From the NCBI RefSeq assembly GCF_031755915.1, contig NC_083379.1, positions 1,127,001-1,191,000 on the forward strand: DNA of 64,000 bases, given 5' to 3'. A program made the translations under genes and the position numbers. The notes beneath the pieces are model-generated. The model worked only from the letters and a program-made list of their open reading frames with translations, ran no database searches and was not told the origin of the DNA. This DNA comes from Ziziphus jujuba (Eukaryota; Streptophyta; Magnoliopsida; Rosales; Rhamnaceae). This document shows positions 34,554 through 47,722 of this stretch, piece by piece (positions within the stretch are counted from its first letter, which is position 1; each line of letters begins with the position of its first letter).

Positions 34554-34987
34554 GAGAGAGAGAGAGAGCTTGGCCAAACTCTCAGCGGCCTCTAGTTTAT
34601 GGTCATCTAGACAAGCAAGGCGCAAATAAATTAGCAAGTGCAACAATTGGTGGGGAGAAGGAAAGAAAAGACATGTGAATAAAGTTTTCCCTTATATTTT
34701 CCATCACTCCAATCATATTCTAACGATTTCAGGCATTTTCAGTTTCCTTGCATAAATTTTTAACAGTCATTACATCCGGCATTATAATTCTTGACAATAT
34801 AATACTAGTGTAATGATTCAGCATTTTGATGCATTTACTAATCCCTTGCTTCGCATGCTAGCTATAAAGTATAAATATAATTATTTCATATTATTAATTG
34901 AATATGAGTGGATGGATGCAACAAAAGCTTATCTAAGACTCAAATATATTAAACAAGCTTCCACTTAAAAAAACAAAAAAAAAAAAA

Positions 34988-35028
<41 letters not shown>

Positions 35029-35738
35029 ATCAAACATACTTCCATATTGTGCCATGTCTAGGAAACAGTTCCAATCATTAATTATTAAAAATTTTAAATA
35101 ATCAAATTAAATTGAGTAATTAATTATTACAGACTAAACCCATCTTAGATTGATTGGTTCAGAAAACAAGAATAACTTTCATGACTTTCATGATTATGAT
35201 TGAAATTGAGTAAAAGATAATATATCAAAACAATGTTTGCTGAAATGCAGCCTGAAACTTAAACCTTATTTATCGAATTTTAATTAAATCCGCTGCCATG
35301 AGATCTGAATCACAATGATATTGGCAATGTCTTTAATTAGCTTTGAAAATTCTTGTTGAATATGAAATTTAAGGGTTTCTTTTTCTTTTTGGAAGAGAAG
35401 GTCTTGTTCCCTAATTAATATGAACTAAGGTCTTGTTCCCTAATTAATATGAACTACTTGATTCAAATATCTAGGTAATAAGTCTTCAATACAAGGTTAG
35501 GTGTTGAAACTTATACCTTGCAACTTACATCTCTTCCATACTTAATTCCTTCTCTCTGGATTGTTTTGATTTTTTTCAGCTTCTATATCTCATCAATCAA
35601 CCCGTTAGTGTTTCACAGGAAACATATTACCGCAGGTTGTCTCATTAATTAATTCATACTACTCAAAACAATTTTTTTTTTTTTTGATTATTTTTTATTA
35701 CAAACCCAAAGTTGTTATACATTAAACTTCATCAGAGC
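34066..35738. other. AT-rich intergenic region with microsatellites
   Basis: Contains (TA)n(GA)n at about 34514-34569, (TA)n at about 34989-35027 and a 29-bp tandem duplication (GGTCTTGTTCCCTAATTAAT...) at about 35399-35456. No gene is seen. Confidence 0.6.
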
Positions 35739-36102
35739 TAAGGGTGGACACAAAACAAACCAACCAAATCAAACCAGTTCAGTTCAATTTGGTTTTGATT
35801 AAAAATAATCCAAATCTAATTATACCAAATTATGTAGATTTTATATAATTTTTATTATTTTATTATAATTAATTATATTTTTAAAATACTTTTAGATTAT
35901 TTAATTAAATATATTAATAATGTTAAATTTAATAATAATATTTTTAAAAAATATTTAAAAATTAAAAATAAAATATTCAACTCAATCAAATTAAACCAGT
36001 TCGAATTGATTCGTTTTGATTTGGTTTAATTTTCTTTTATGGTTCAATTTGGTTTCGATTTGTTAAAAAAACAAATATGACGAAACCAAACCAATATCCC
36101 TA
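35739..36102. mobile_element. hAT-like fold-back MITE, 364 bp
   Basis: The element starts TAAGGGTGGACAC and ends TATCCCTA, with flanking octamers ATCAGAGC and ATCGGAAC (6 of 8 identical), consistent with a decayed 8-bp hAT target duplication. Both halves are rich in complementary AACCAAACC / GGTTTGGTT words (for example AATCAAACCAGTTCAG on the left, GATTTGGTTTAATTTT on the right), so the transcript or single strand would fold back. The core is AT-only filler. No coding capacity. Confidence 0.7.
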
Positions 36103-36110
36103 ATCGGAAC

Positions 36111-37261
36111 TATAAAATTTTTAAAATTTGACTTGTATACGTATTTAATTAATTAAAAACGACCACGTTGTATGTTAGGTAGTAAAAAAATGTAATTTAA
36201 TTTCAATAAAATGAAAGGCTATTAAATTCAATTATTCTTGGTTAAGAAGGAAGAGTTATTCACATTGCGTCTGCCAGCAGCAGTGCTCACAAATTGCTAT
36301 CAAGAAAGAAATCGTTATAGCTGACATACAATATTAAATAATATGAAGCATATATTAACAAACATTGTGGATAATACTTGATAATAATGTGTCAAATTTA
36401 TACTTATATATAATTATTATACTTTTGACATAGTTCAAGGTCGAATTCACATCCTCAAAACAAATATATAAAATATCTAAGCTAGGCTTGTCGCTTGTGT
36501 GAGAAAATTACCACCTGTACAAAAATCCAATTGAGTAGATATCCACCAGGCAACATCAAAATCCAAAAAAATATGCAACTTTGCTTTTATCTTCATCCAC
36601 CTCATGTTAATTGCTTAAAGAAAAACTTTGAATTTTATGACACAAATATTCATAAAAAGTTAAAAGAGATTAGTCCAATATGAATTTATTGTTTGTATTT
36701 GAGAAACTATGAATATTTTATATTTACATATATATCCACCAACTTCCAAGAAAAGAACATAAAAACAGAAACAGATAATAAATTAAAAGTAGAAAGAACC
36801 AAATCAAAAACAAAAACAGCATGATTTTGATGTCACTCTCTCCAGTTTCTCGTGATTTTCATTGAATTCTAAGTTCACCTAACAAAACAACAAGACCTTC
36901 ATTCTCAATAACTAAGAGTGAGAGAGGCCGCAATCAATCAAATGAATCGTCACCATTCCACCACCACCACCACCAAGCTCATCTTCTGTCCGCTGTACAC
37001 AATCTTTACTTCTACGCAAAGTCATAATTTCTTTTCCTTTTTTTTTTTTTTTTTTTTTTTGGGTCTGTTTTTGGTTTAAATTACCATAAACCCCCCAATA
37101 TATGGCAAACCCCAATTTCTCACAAATAATCAAGAAATATCCAAATATTCCCAAACCAAACAAATGGCGCGTAGCATTACTAGTCTTGGGTAGTTTCGTC
37201 CACACACAAAAAAAAAATAATAAAAGGTTGCACTTGTACCATGCCTGATAGACTGCGTCAA
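36111..37261. other. Intergenic region downstream of the serine-rich gene
   Basis: No supported coding frame. It includes the probable 3' UTR of the minus-strand gene (about 36900-37261), with a CACCACCAC microsatellite (36958-36973) and a T-run (37039-37060). Confidence 0.45.
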
Positions 37262-38074
37262 TCATGCTTGAGGAGCACAAAGCGACGCCGTTACAGCAAC
37301 ACTTGCATGGTCTTTGCAGCTCAATGCCTTGAGCAATTTCCATGATGCTTTACCACCACCGGAGGAGCTTCTACTCACCGATGGATTTTCTACCGGAGGA
37401 AATAGCGTCGAAGGGTGGTTCCGCCTGAATTGCCTGCTTTTGATATCGCTGAGATCCATTTCAGCCGGAACTTTGGCAATTCCGAACATTAGAAAACACC
37501 ACCTTGGTTTTATTACCTTTTTAATTGAAAAATCGGATTTTCCAACACTCTTCACCGATGAATTCCTCTCCATCTCCGGGTGGTCCGGCGACACCATGGA
37601 AGGTCGGTGAAGTTTCCGATAATCGAGAGAGCGGCTGTTCCTCATCATGAGCTTGGTCTTGGTACTGTCAGAACGTGTCACGGATGAGCTTTCAATCTGG
37701 GACAAGGATTCCGACCGTCGTCGAAAAGCTGTGATATGTTTCTTATCTTCCACTTTGACAGTACTGCTGTTGATGAGAAGCGAGTGTTGTTGTTGTTGTT
37801 GTTGTTGATTGAAAGGTACGAGTTTGCCGCAGTAGATAATGTCTTCGGCGGAACACATGATGCTGTCGGAACTGACATCGCTGAAGAACTCGAAGAACTC
37901 CGGTGTCTCCGATGATGAACGACGGTTTTGCGGCCTGCACGTGATGATTTCTTGGGCTTCTTCACTACTCAGCTCGTTGTCTTCGTTGAGTGGAAGTTCT
38001 GAGAGAGAAAGTGCTTCATCTGCATCTTCTGCGTCATCAAATTCATTAATGTTTTTGTGATCTAATTCCGTCAT
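37262..38074 (-). CDS. Serine-rich plant-specific protein of unknown function
   Basis: A single 270-codon exon beginning MTELDHKNINEFDDAEDADE. The N-terminus is acidic. A TPEFFEFFSD motif lies at ~residues 58-67, a glutamine run from CAA repeats at ~91-97, and a serine/arginine-rich middle (RRRSESLSQIESSSVTRSDS). The C-terminal third has the best-conserved block: RWCFLMFGIAKVPAEMDLSD, then IKSRQFRR and SWKLLKALSCKDHASVAVTA. I recall this C-terminal pattern (fgxxKxPxEMxLxDIxxRQxRR plus the final SCKD block) from a family of uncharacterised plant proteins but cannot name a member or role. There is no signal peptide, membrane segment or catalytic motif. Likely regulatory or a kinase substrate, by composition only. 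Confidence 0.85.
   Translation of the reverse strand: MTELDHKNINEFDDAEDADEALSLSELPLNEDNELSSEEAQEIITCRPQNRRSSSETPEFFEFFSDVSSDSIMCSAEDIIYCGKLVPFNQQQQQQQHSLLINSSTVKVEDKKHITAFRRRSESLSQIESSSVTRSDSTKTKLMMRNSRSLDYRKLHRPSMVSPDHPEMERNSSVKSVGKSDFSIKKVIKPRWCFLMFGIAKVPAEMDLSDIKSRQFRRNHPSTLFPPVENPSVSRSSSGGGKASWKLLKALSCKDHASVAVTASLCAPQA
37789..37809 (-). repeat. CAA repeat (polyglutamine) in the serine-rich gene
   Basis: About seven CAA codons in frame encode a short glutamine run. A likely length-variable site. Confidence 0.9.
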
Positions 38075-38520
38075 TGGATCAGAAGCAGAAGAAAGAGGAA
38101 AGTTATATGGAATTCAAATTTGGCTTCTATACATATAATAAACATTAGAAACCCATATGACTAATAGAAAGAGAAAGAGATCTTGGAACTTATAATTTTT
38201 TTATTTTTTTTTTTTGGGGGGGGGGGGGGGGGTGTTGTACTATAAATTAGATAAAGGCTATAGAATGGTTTTATTTATATAATTTTGGAGTTGTCCTAGT
38301 TTTTTTTCTCTTACTGCCTATGGCTTCTAGAACATTAAAGGCCCAAGAGAGAGAAAGTAGACGATAGAGAAAGGCATCTAGAAAATCAAACTTAAGGACA
38401 GAGAGAAAAAGAGAAAACAAAAGAGAGAGAGAGAGAGTAAAAGTCCAAAGAAAGAATAAAAGGGGAATTAGCTAGAGAAGGCAAAGGGAAATTGGTAAGT
38501 GAATATGTGGCGGTGCTTTT
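38075..38520 (-). promoter_or_regulatory. Upstream region of the serine-rich gene
   Basis: Contains the probable 5' UTR and promoter of the minus-strand gene. It has a 17-base G run following a T run (about 38216-38232) and GA-rich tracts (about 38420-38440), which could act as GAGA-type elements. No core element can be assigned with confidence. Confidence 0.35.
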
Positions 38521-41124
38521 GCTTTCTAGTTCGACAACTTTTTATTATTTGGTTGGGTGGTTAAAAGGGAGTTTTGTTGCCCTAGATGTAAGTATTTAGG
38601 ACGGCCACGAAATACCCTTTTAAAGGTCACCTGTCATCACCAACACCACCCAATCAATTTTAAACTTCAACTCCAATGGTTCCCCTTGTACTTTTCTCCC
38701 AATACCCTTGTCAATTTATATGTTTTCTCTTTCTTTTCTTTTCCTTTTCTTTTTTTTTTTTTGGGTTAAATTTTTCAATTTACATGTTTTGTATATTTAT
38801 GGTTAACCTTTTTTTATAATTTTTTTATAATATTAAGGATATTAAATAAATATATAAATATGTATTTTTTAACCTAATTATGGATAGTTAAATTTTTATA
38901 TAAATAAATTGTAACAAGATATAAACCAATTAAATATTAACACATACTATTTATATATATGTAATATATTTATTTATTATTTTTAATATATTTTTTTTTT
39001 ATACATTTATTTGTTATCTCTAATATATCATTCTTTTTTTACTTAGCAACTAAGAGTAATTTGGACTTCGGTTTTTTATTTTTTTCCTACTAAATCGATG
39101 TATAGGTGTACCTCTTTTTGGGAAAACTATAATACATGTACAATTAGGGGAATATGACTTGAATTCTCAAATATATTTACATATATATGAATTAATTAGC
39201 TCGAGGCATGAGGGGAATATATTTGGTTCCAAACAAAGAAACAAAAACTCGGGGCCGGAGGAATATCTGCATTGTAATTGAGGACACCAGCATATGGGTT
39301 TCATGGTACAACAATTGATGACGTGGATTTCATATCACCTAATTTTGTCTATATGTTTTAGTTTTTTATAAGTTGAGTATATACAAGTTTAATACGTAAC
39401 ATAACCAATAAACTTGTTAGCAGCTATATATGCGTATTTTCTACCTGAACATTTTAGGAATAGCTAAATCAATTAATTTATGTACTATATTTATCTACTA
39501 TATCTTTAGTTTCTTGTTATATTGGGTACTTTGATTGAATGTGTTTATCATGGCTGCTACAAGTGGCTAACCATATTTTTTTAAAAATATTATTGCAATA
39601 TGTCTACTAATTAATATTGTTTTGCCTTTTTATATTGGCGTGTCAGTAATAATTTATTATTCAATTTTCGCATGGCCAAAAAAAGATGACCATTTAGAAC
39701 ATTTGTTATTTGTTTAATTGGTTACGAATCACGTATGCTAATTATCTGCGTTTTTTTTTATTATTATTATTATTATTATCTTTATTATTGTTTTATTTGT
39801 TTCTATCTTGCTAGCTAGTTAGCAAAAGAGAGTTATGTATTGAAGACTTTCGGTAGCTCATCATTAAGCCACAATTTGTTAAAATTTCTCTAATTACATA
39901 ATATAATTTCTATTATGTATGACACTTTTTGGGTAAAATATTATATATGTATATATGACACTTTTTGGGTAAAATATTATATATGTATACATATATGACG
40001 TATGAACCTTATGATTGGAATTGTTATTAATGTTGAACCCAACCTGATTTAGATATTTAATCCATTAATTAACACTCGCAATCTTTTAGATCGTATTTGG
40101 TTTATAGAATGAATATCTTACAATAAACTATTTCAGCATTAATCAATTGGAATGCTATAGTAATGAGCAAATACAAAATAGAGCGGAAAAACAGAGTACT
40201 AATCACTGAAACTACACGAATTGCCTATCTCCTAACTGCCTTTTCGGATGATAAAGATTAATAACAATAACCACTGAGACATACTCTCAAAAAACCCGGC
40301 AGGTAACTGACAACTATTTTTTTCCCGAACTTAAATTTCTTGCAATCCAATCAGCATCAGAAGTTTCCCTTGTTGGAATTTTCTTAAGCTTGAACTTATA
40401 AGCCATGACATAATTTCCCGGATGTCTTCAATCACAGACCATGCCACGTTTACTTCACTAAAAATCGTATAAACAGTTAATTAAATTAGTAAATATATAT
40501 ATACATTATATTCAAACAGCACAAAACAATCCATTTGTGGTTCCATTACACTCATAAGCACCTGCTCATGATTTATCTTTCTTAATTTCTACAAAACACA
40601 AGTTGTTTTTTTTTTTTCTAAACTTTCAAAAAAAAAAATTTGTGTTTTTTTCTAAAATGTATATATGTATGTATATATATATATTATTATTACTATTTCA
40701 CCATGGTTCAGCAGTCAGCACTTGTATATGTAAGCTTCTCGATATGTCTCAACAGCCTTGACCTGATCTTTAATTAATTCTAGCCCTTCAAATAAGCTAG
40801 CTTTAATTCCAATTTTACAATTAAAAACTACATGCATTATTTAAGAGCATATATAACATTTCCAATAAAACCCCAGTCTCTAATTCAAACTAGAGTATCC
40901 TCATAACTTGTTAATTAACACCTGAAAATAGAATGCCACTACACAAAACTATAAAACAAACGTCTCTGTATATAAAAGCAATCAAACATTGTCTGAACTA
41001 AAAATTAAACCAATGGTTATGATTGGTTTAAATTAAAGTGCCTAGATCACCAACTAGATATAAAAGAGAAAATTTGATTCTAATTTTAAGTCGACCAATA
41101 AAGTTAAAATGTGTTGTACATGGT

Positions 41125-41155
<31 letters not shown>

Positions 41156-42081
41156 GTTTTTATTAATTAGTGAAGCGCGCAGTTAGCGGCAAGTAGTCAG
41201 TTAATTAATTGCAGGCCATTTTATTCAATGAAAATCATCAAAATCTTTGGGAATTCAACTGGAGTTTGATAATTTAAACAAATTAAAGACAATTGTGATC
41301 TGTTTTCTTTGGGTTGAATATGTAGAATCCGGCAAATTGAATTGAAGAACTATGAAATAGGTTTAAGAGAGAGAGAGGATATCGTATTAATTGGCAGTTG
41401 AAAACATGTGGAACTGCCTACCAACTGTATTTCTTTCAAAATGTTTATGTGATTGATGTTGAATAAGAAGTAACGGTTACGCGCACAAAATACTGTGGCC
41501 CAACTTCTGGAAGAACTAGGACCTGGCATGATCCTCCTGTGAAAGGAATATGCATCTAAAATATCTACAAGTACACAATATAATATTTTTTTTTTCATTA
41601 AAAAACATAATATAATATATATAATATAAATAGATTTTATATAAAAGTATTAATATTGATTTTACCGAGGGCCTGCACTTTCAACTCTGTTTATGCATAT
41701 TTCAGAACAACTATTAATTTATATTTAAGTCTCTGACTTAGAGAGAATGACTATTAATTCCTTAGAATGACTATCAATTCCTTAACTATATCACACATTC
41801 ACACTAAGATTATTTAGAATGACTATTAATTCCTTAACTATAACACACATTCACATTAAGATTATTTTGTTCATATACATTGCTTTATTTTATTTATTAC
41901 AATTGGTTGATCTATAGAACCTTCTTCTTTGTCTTTTTTTTTTTAAATTTTTTTTCCTACTGAGGTTGAAAATTAATAATAAAATATTTATATGTATATT
42001 TATTAATTTGCATATATAGGTTGTTTTCTTCTGCAAGAAGAAAAATAGAAATAAAAATTTATTCCTTTCTATGTAATGTTA
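38521..42081. other. AT-rich intergenic region
   Basis: No gene is supported. Features seen: (TTA)n at 39753-39778, a ~35-bp tandem duplication containing GACACTTTTTGGGTAAAATA at about 39920-39988, a (TA)n at 41131-41155, and a ~67-bp tandem duplication (AGAATGACTATTAATTCCTTA...) at about 41745-41870. Confidence 0.6.
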
Positions 42082-43573
42082 ATGAGAATTCTACATTAAA
42101 ACTACACTGCTAAATGAATTTTATATGGTTTCACTATAAATTTTTATTTTTACCTCATTTAAAATTATTATTAAGAATATATATTAATTGAATATATTTG
42201 TATTCTATTCAAAAATATATAATTGAACATCTTAAATATATTTAAAAGTATATGATCAAATCTTTTTAGATATATGAATATGTCAGACGTGTTTAGAAAT
42301 ACGCAATTTAACATTTTAAATGCATTTAAAAGTATACGACTGAATATTTACATATACGAACATCTCAAATATGTTCAGAAATATGTAATTAAACATCTCA
42401 AATGTATTTAGAAGTATACAATCAAATATTTTTAAAAACATTCATAATTTTGAGGTAAATACTCCAATGAATAAATTTTTTCATTACCCAAAAGTGTTAT
42501 AATTGGAAAGAAATTTTTTATAAAATTTCTATGACTATTAATTTCATCCAAAAACATTGTGAATACTTTTGATGAACTAATATTTAATTTATAAGCGATT
42601 GGTGGGGATAAAAAAAAACACGTAATTTTGGCTAGTTAAGACTATAAATTATGGATATTTTAAGTATTAGAAATATTGTATAAAATTATTTTATATTTTT
42701 TATATATTTAAATAATAATGTATAAAGTATGCTACTTTATAGAGTTTTGCTAGAATTGTAAAAATAATTTATTTTTTAAAATCCATACGTCAATTACGAA
42801 TGGTTTTGTCCAACAAAAACAATAATTGTATATTGAATCAAACCTCAATTTTTAAGTATTTTTTATATTGAAAAATGTTTTTTGTCCTCAATTCCTATAG
42901 AAACTTATTTCATTCCATGTCCAACAAAAACAATAATTATATATAAAATAATTTTATACAATATTTTTAATATTTAAAATATTCACAATTCATAGTCTTA
43001 ATTAAGTCAAAAAATATGTCTTTTTTTTTTTTTCCCTACAAATCGTTTACAAGTCAAACACCAGTTTACCAAAATTCTTAATAATATTTTTTAACGAAAC
43101 TGATAGTCATAAAAGTTTTACAAAAAAATTTTTCCGATTAGAATATTTTTGAGCAATGGAAAAATATATTCATTGGAGTGTTTAGTCTCAAAATTACTAA
43201 CGTCTTTAAAGATGTTCAGTCGTATATTTTTGAACAAATTTGAAATGTCTAGTCACATATTTTTGAATATATTTGAGATGTTCGTATGTGAAGATGTTCA
43301 GTCGCATCCTTTTAAATGCATTTGAGATATTTAGTTGCATATTTTTAAATATATCTGAGATATTCATATCTAAAAACATTTGTTTGCATACTTTTAAATA
43401 TATTTGAGATATTCAATCATATATTTTTGAACACATTTGAAATATTCAATCTTATACTTCTAAACACATTCTAAACACATTAATAAATATCTTTAGTACT
43501 AATTTTAAATGAAATAAAAATAAAAATTTATAATGGAATTTTATATAATTCGTTTAACAATGCAACTAGAACT

Positions 43574-43579
<6 letters not shown>
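42082..43579. mobile_element. Large imperfect inverted repeat (fold-back element), ~1.5 kb
   Basis: The left arm (about 42082-42720) is the reverse complement, with many substitutions, of the right arm (about 42930-43579). The ends are ATGAGAATTCTAC on the left and TAGAACTTCTCAT on the right. Examples in the arms are AAATATTGTATAAAATTATT (42669-42688) against its complement near 42945-42970, and CACTCCAATGAAT-type words in both. The arms are themselves built of short degenerate subrepeats (AACATCTCAAATATATTTAA variants). The ~200-base loop carries a direct repeat of GTCCAACAAAAACAATAATT. No coding sequence. Long arms with subrepeats resemble Mutator-type or fold-back non-autonomous elements; no target duplication is clear because a (TA)n run abuts the right end. 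Confidence 0.7.
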
Positions 43580-43610
<31 letters not shown>

Positions 43611-45523
43611 TAAGAGGCTACTGTGCGTAATTACATATTATATAATATATACCATAACTATCCTTATCGGTATGATAAAAAAAAAATTTGTTAAGCACCA
43701 TTAATTTTTATTTTTTTATTGATTATCAATTGCAAAACATTTGGCTTTAAATTTAATGATTGAAATACACTTTTTGTTTTCATAATTTACAATAATTCAT
43801 TCGGTTAAAAAACAATCACAATTCTTTCGATTAAGAATGTGATATTTTCCTAATATCATTTTTTTTTCCATCCAAAAAAAAAAAAATCTTAATATCCTTA
43901 ATGTTATTTTCATGTTTCATTTTTTTAAATCATGTGAAGCACTTACCTTAATTATTTAAGCTCATACGATATAAGATAATGCTTTGCAATTTATATTTTA
44001 AAAATATTGGATCAATAATTTGGCCATCTTTTGTTTGAGGGATACATATAACATGAGGTATCATCTCTAAAGAAAGCTCAGTAAGAACCGAAATCGGAGC
44101 AGTATTTGATGATGATTAAATTAAAAACTTAAGTAAAGCATGGGAACCGAAAATGTATTAGCCCAATTAAAAATTAAAAACTTCAAAGCATAAACGACCA
44201 ATTTCAGATGAGGTTTTTTGGTGAATAATTTCAGATGAGGCTGTTCTACTTAGAAATTTCTCAACAGTGAAAAGATCGAGCAACTATTTTGTGACATGGA
44301 AAGCACCACAACTTTTACCATACAAATATTTCCGTAATTCCATTGTTCAGCCCAGATAAAAAATAAATGAAATAAATCATACTCTTCTGACAAACAGTGG
44401 AGGCATTAATGGAAGTGTGTGCATAAAGTCACATTGAAACGCTTCTTGAAAGGATGTGTTTTTGGCCCATGTAAATGAGGGTCATCTGATTGGGCCAATT
44501 AGAGTTGCTACCCAAAAATAGCCTTCCTGGGCCTAAACATCTAAATCTAAGTGCGGCCCAAACAACACTGTACAAGTCCAATGTCGACTCGGTACAAAGT
44601 GTTTGGGCATTGATTGAAAAAGACATTCAAAAAATTCAAAAGCAAATATTTTAATTAGCCACTGAAAAAATTACATGAGCTTTTTTTCTTTTGTTTTTCG
44701 CTATTTCTCGAATCGAGAATGCAGAATTTTAATAAATGCTTTAAGAACTTATTAGAGAATGTTAGATAGTTTTGGAACAATAAAAGAGAAACCACAATAC
44801 CCAACCCATAAAAATTTCTGGTTCAACTTAAATTTGTATTCTATGTTTTTTACTCAAAAAAGTTGGATTCCAAACTTCTCCAGATAGAGTCGATCCAATT
44901 TCAGGCCATGGATGTTTCATTACAAACCCATAATCATCGAGCATGAAAGAAATACTCCACTTTAATGCAGATTAGAGAAGCCTAGCCTTCTTTTATACAG
45001 CTTTAAGCCATCAAAATTCAATTGCAAAAAGAAAACCAAAGCATCAATAGAATATTAACATTTGCCCAGAATATTAAGCATTCAACATGAACCGGAAAAT
45101 AAGCAATACCCTCCACCACTAGAAGCTTTTGAGTCGATGAATCTTCAAAACCAATTTATTCTAAAATGCATTACAATGTCATATTCTTCCAATTATGTTT
45201 GAAAAATGTAAAATCCATTCGTTAAATTAGCATACAAAGTATAAAAAGAGGAACATTTTGAAGTTCGAACTTATATATTTCTACATCATTTTTCCAGAGT
45301 AGAAAAATCCCCAAATGGAACATAATTGATATGAAACTAAGCAAAATACTAAATCTAAAATTAACAGACATGATTGTCAAGATAGATAATCAACCTATAG
45401 AAATCTCTATTTAAAGTCACCAACAGAACATAACAGAGCAATGGAAACATTCAATTTAGAAATAACGAATCCACAATTCGAAATCCGAAAAAAAAAAAAG
45501 AAAAAAACCCTAATCCTAAGAGC
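43580..45523. other. Intergenic region downstream of histone H4
   Basis: A (TA)n array at 43580-43604, then AT-rich DNA. A less AT-rich patch with TGGGCC/GGCCCA words at about 44463-44575 has no recognisable frame. No gene supported. Confidence 0.5.
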
Positions 45524-46192
<669 letters not shown>

Positions 46193-46199
46193 TCAGCGC

Positions 46200-47699
46200 G
46201 AATGCTCAAAGCGACACAATTATAATAAACAATTTAAACTGTATTTTCTTTTTCTTTTTTGAAAAAAAAAAAAAAAAACAATATACTATTATTTTAGAGA
46301 AATTTGGAAAGTTTAGACATGACTTATTATTGTGTTTTTTAATGTGTTTCCATATGTATAGATTGGATTAAACTCGTAAAAACTTTATAAAAATAATTAT
46401 ATTTTTAAAATGTATTGGATTTTGTTATTCATGTTTATCTTATAAATAAGATCAGCTAAATATAATTATTACCTTTGTTTATAAGCAAAAATTTGTAAAT
46501 TAAATAGTATAAGTTGAATATATTGTACATGGGGGATGGATACCGCATGCAAATATCCATATTTGTATTTAATTAATTTAATAGATATTAAGTGAGAATT
46601 TTTTTTTTTTTTTTTTTTTACAGAGGTTGTTGTTGGAAAATATGGCAAAACTTATGGAAGACGAAAAAATCATATACCAATTAAAATATTTTTCATTTAC
46701 TATTATGTTTTATTCAAAAAAATAAAAATTTACTATTTTATTATCCATGCTACAAATCAAGAAAATTAAATATATTATTTAAGTTGATAAAAATAATATA
46801 TAATATTTACTTTGTAGTGACTTTTTTTTTTTTTTGGGGCTTCCACTTAAGTGAGTTAATTTTAAGAAAAAAAATGAAATACTAACAAAACTTTGTATAT
46901 ATAACATATATGAACATGTAATTATTTTCACTTTTCATTTAAACATCAATATATGTTTGAAAAAGAACAATGTTGAAAATAATATGTGAAAGATCGTTTT
47001 TTTAATAACTACCAAAGATTGTTAAGACGAAATTTTTGGGTATGCTTGCAGTAAAGCAGTATCTGTATTTATAGCATATACAAACACATTTTTACCATTT
47101 ACAATTTATCATTAATTCTTGCCAAAAAAAAAAATTCCATTAATTAATTTTTCCTATATTTTCCACACTCATAATCCTTTTATTTATATATATTATATAT
47201 AAATTTTATTACTTGTAACCACAATTGTTTAATATATAAAAAGTGATGGGAAAACGAAGGCTAAACATGGGTCACACGACCGCGTTCTTGCTCAGAATCT
47301 AGTTGCCGTTGAAGATCAATGTCATGTGTTGTCACTGGGGTTCATGAGGGTTCTCAACTGCTTTCATTGCAACGCTGCGTTTCATTAATCTACATGTCCT
47401 TTGTTTATTAAGTTTTAATCCGGCAATGTGTCTTTTAGTTGTCTAATAAATTAATTCTCTTTGGTTGTGAACCCTGATTTGCAAAGAATATATATATTTA
47501 TTAAACTGGAAATATCTGCGAATCTTCCTTCCTTGGCTTAGATCCAAAATTTAAACCAATATTTTGGATGTATAAATATGCATTCCTGCTAACCTTCCCA
47601 ACACACAAAATGTTAATCGGTGAAATGAAAGGTATCCTTGTGGTGGTGACTCTGTCCATCAATTCCTATTTGTGTTTTTTTGTTTCCTTTCTGGTGTTG
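46200..47699. other. AT-rich intergenic region
   Basis: No supported gene. Long T-runs at about 46600-46620 and 46824-46839. Confidence 0.5.
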
Positions 47700-47722
47700 T
47701 TTTACTTTTATAGTGCAGCCAA

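Noticed and set aside
37678..37965. Alternative frame inside the serine-rich gene
   Set aside because: Overlaps the better supported 270-codon frame and has only repeat-derived runs.
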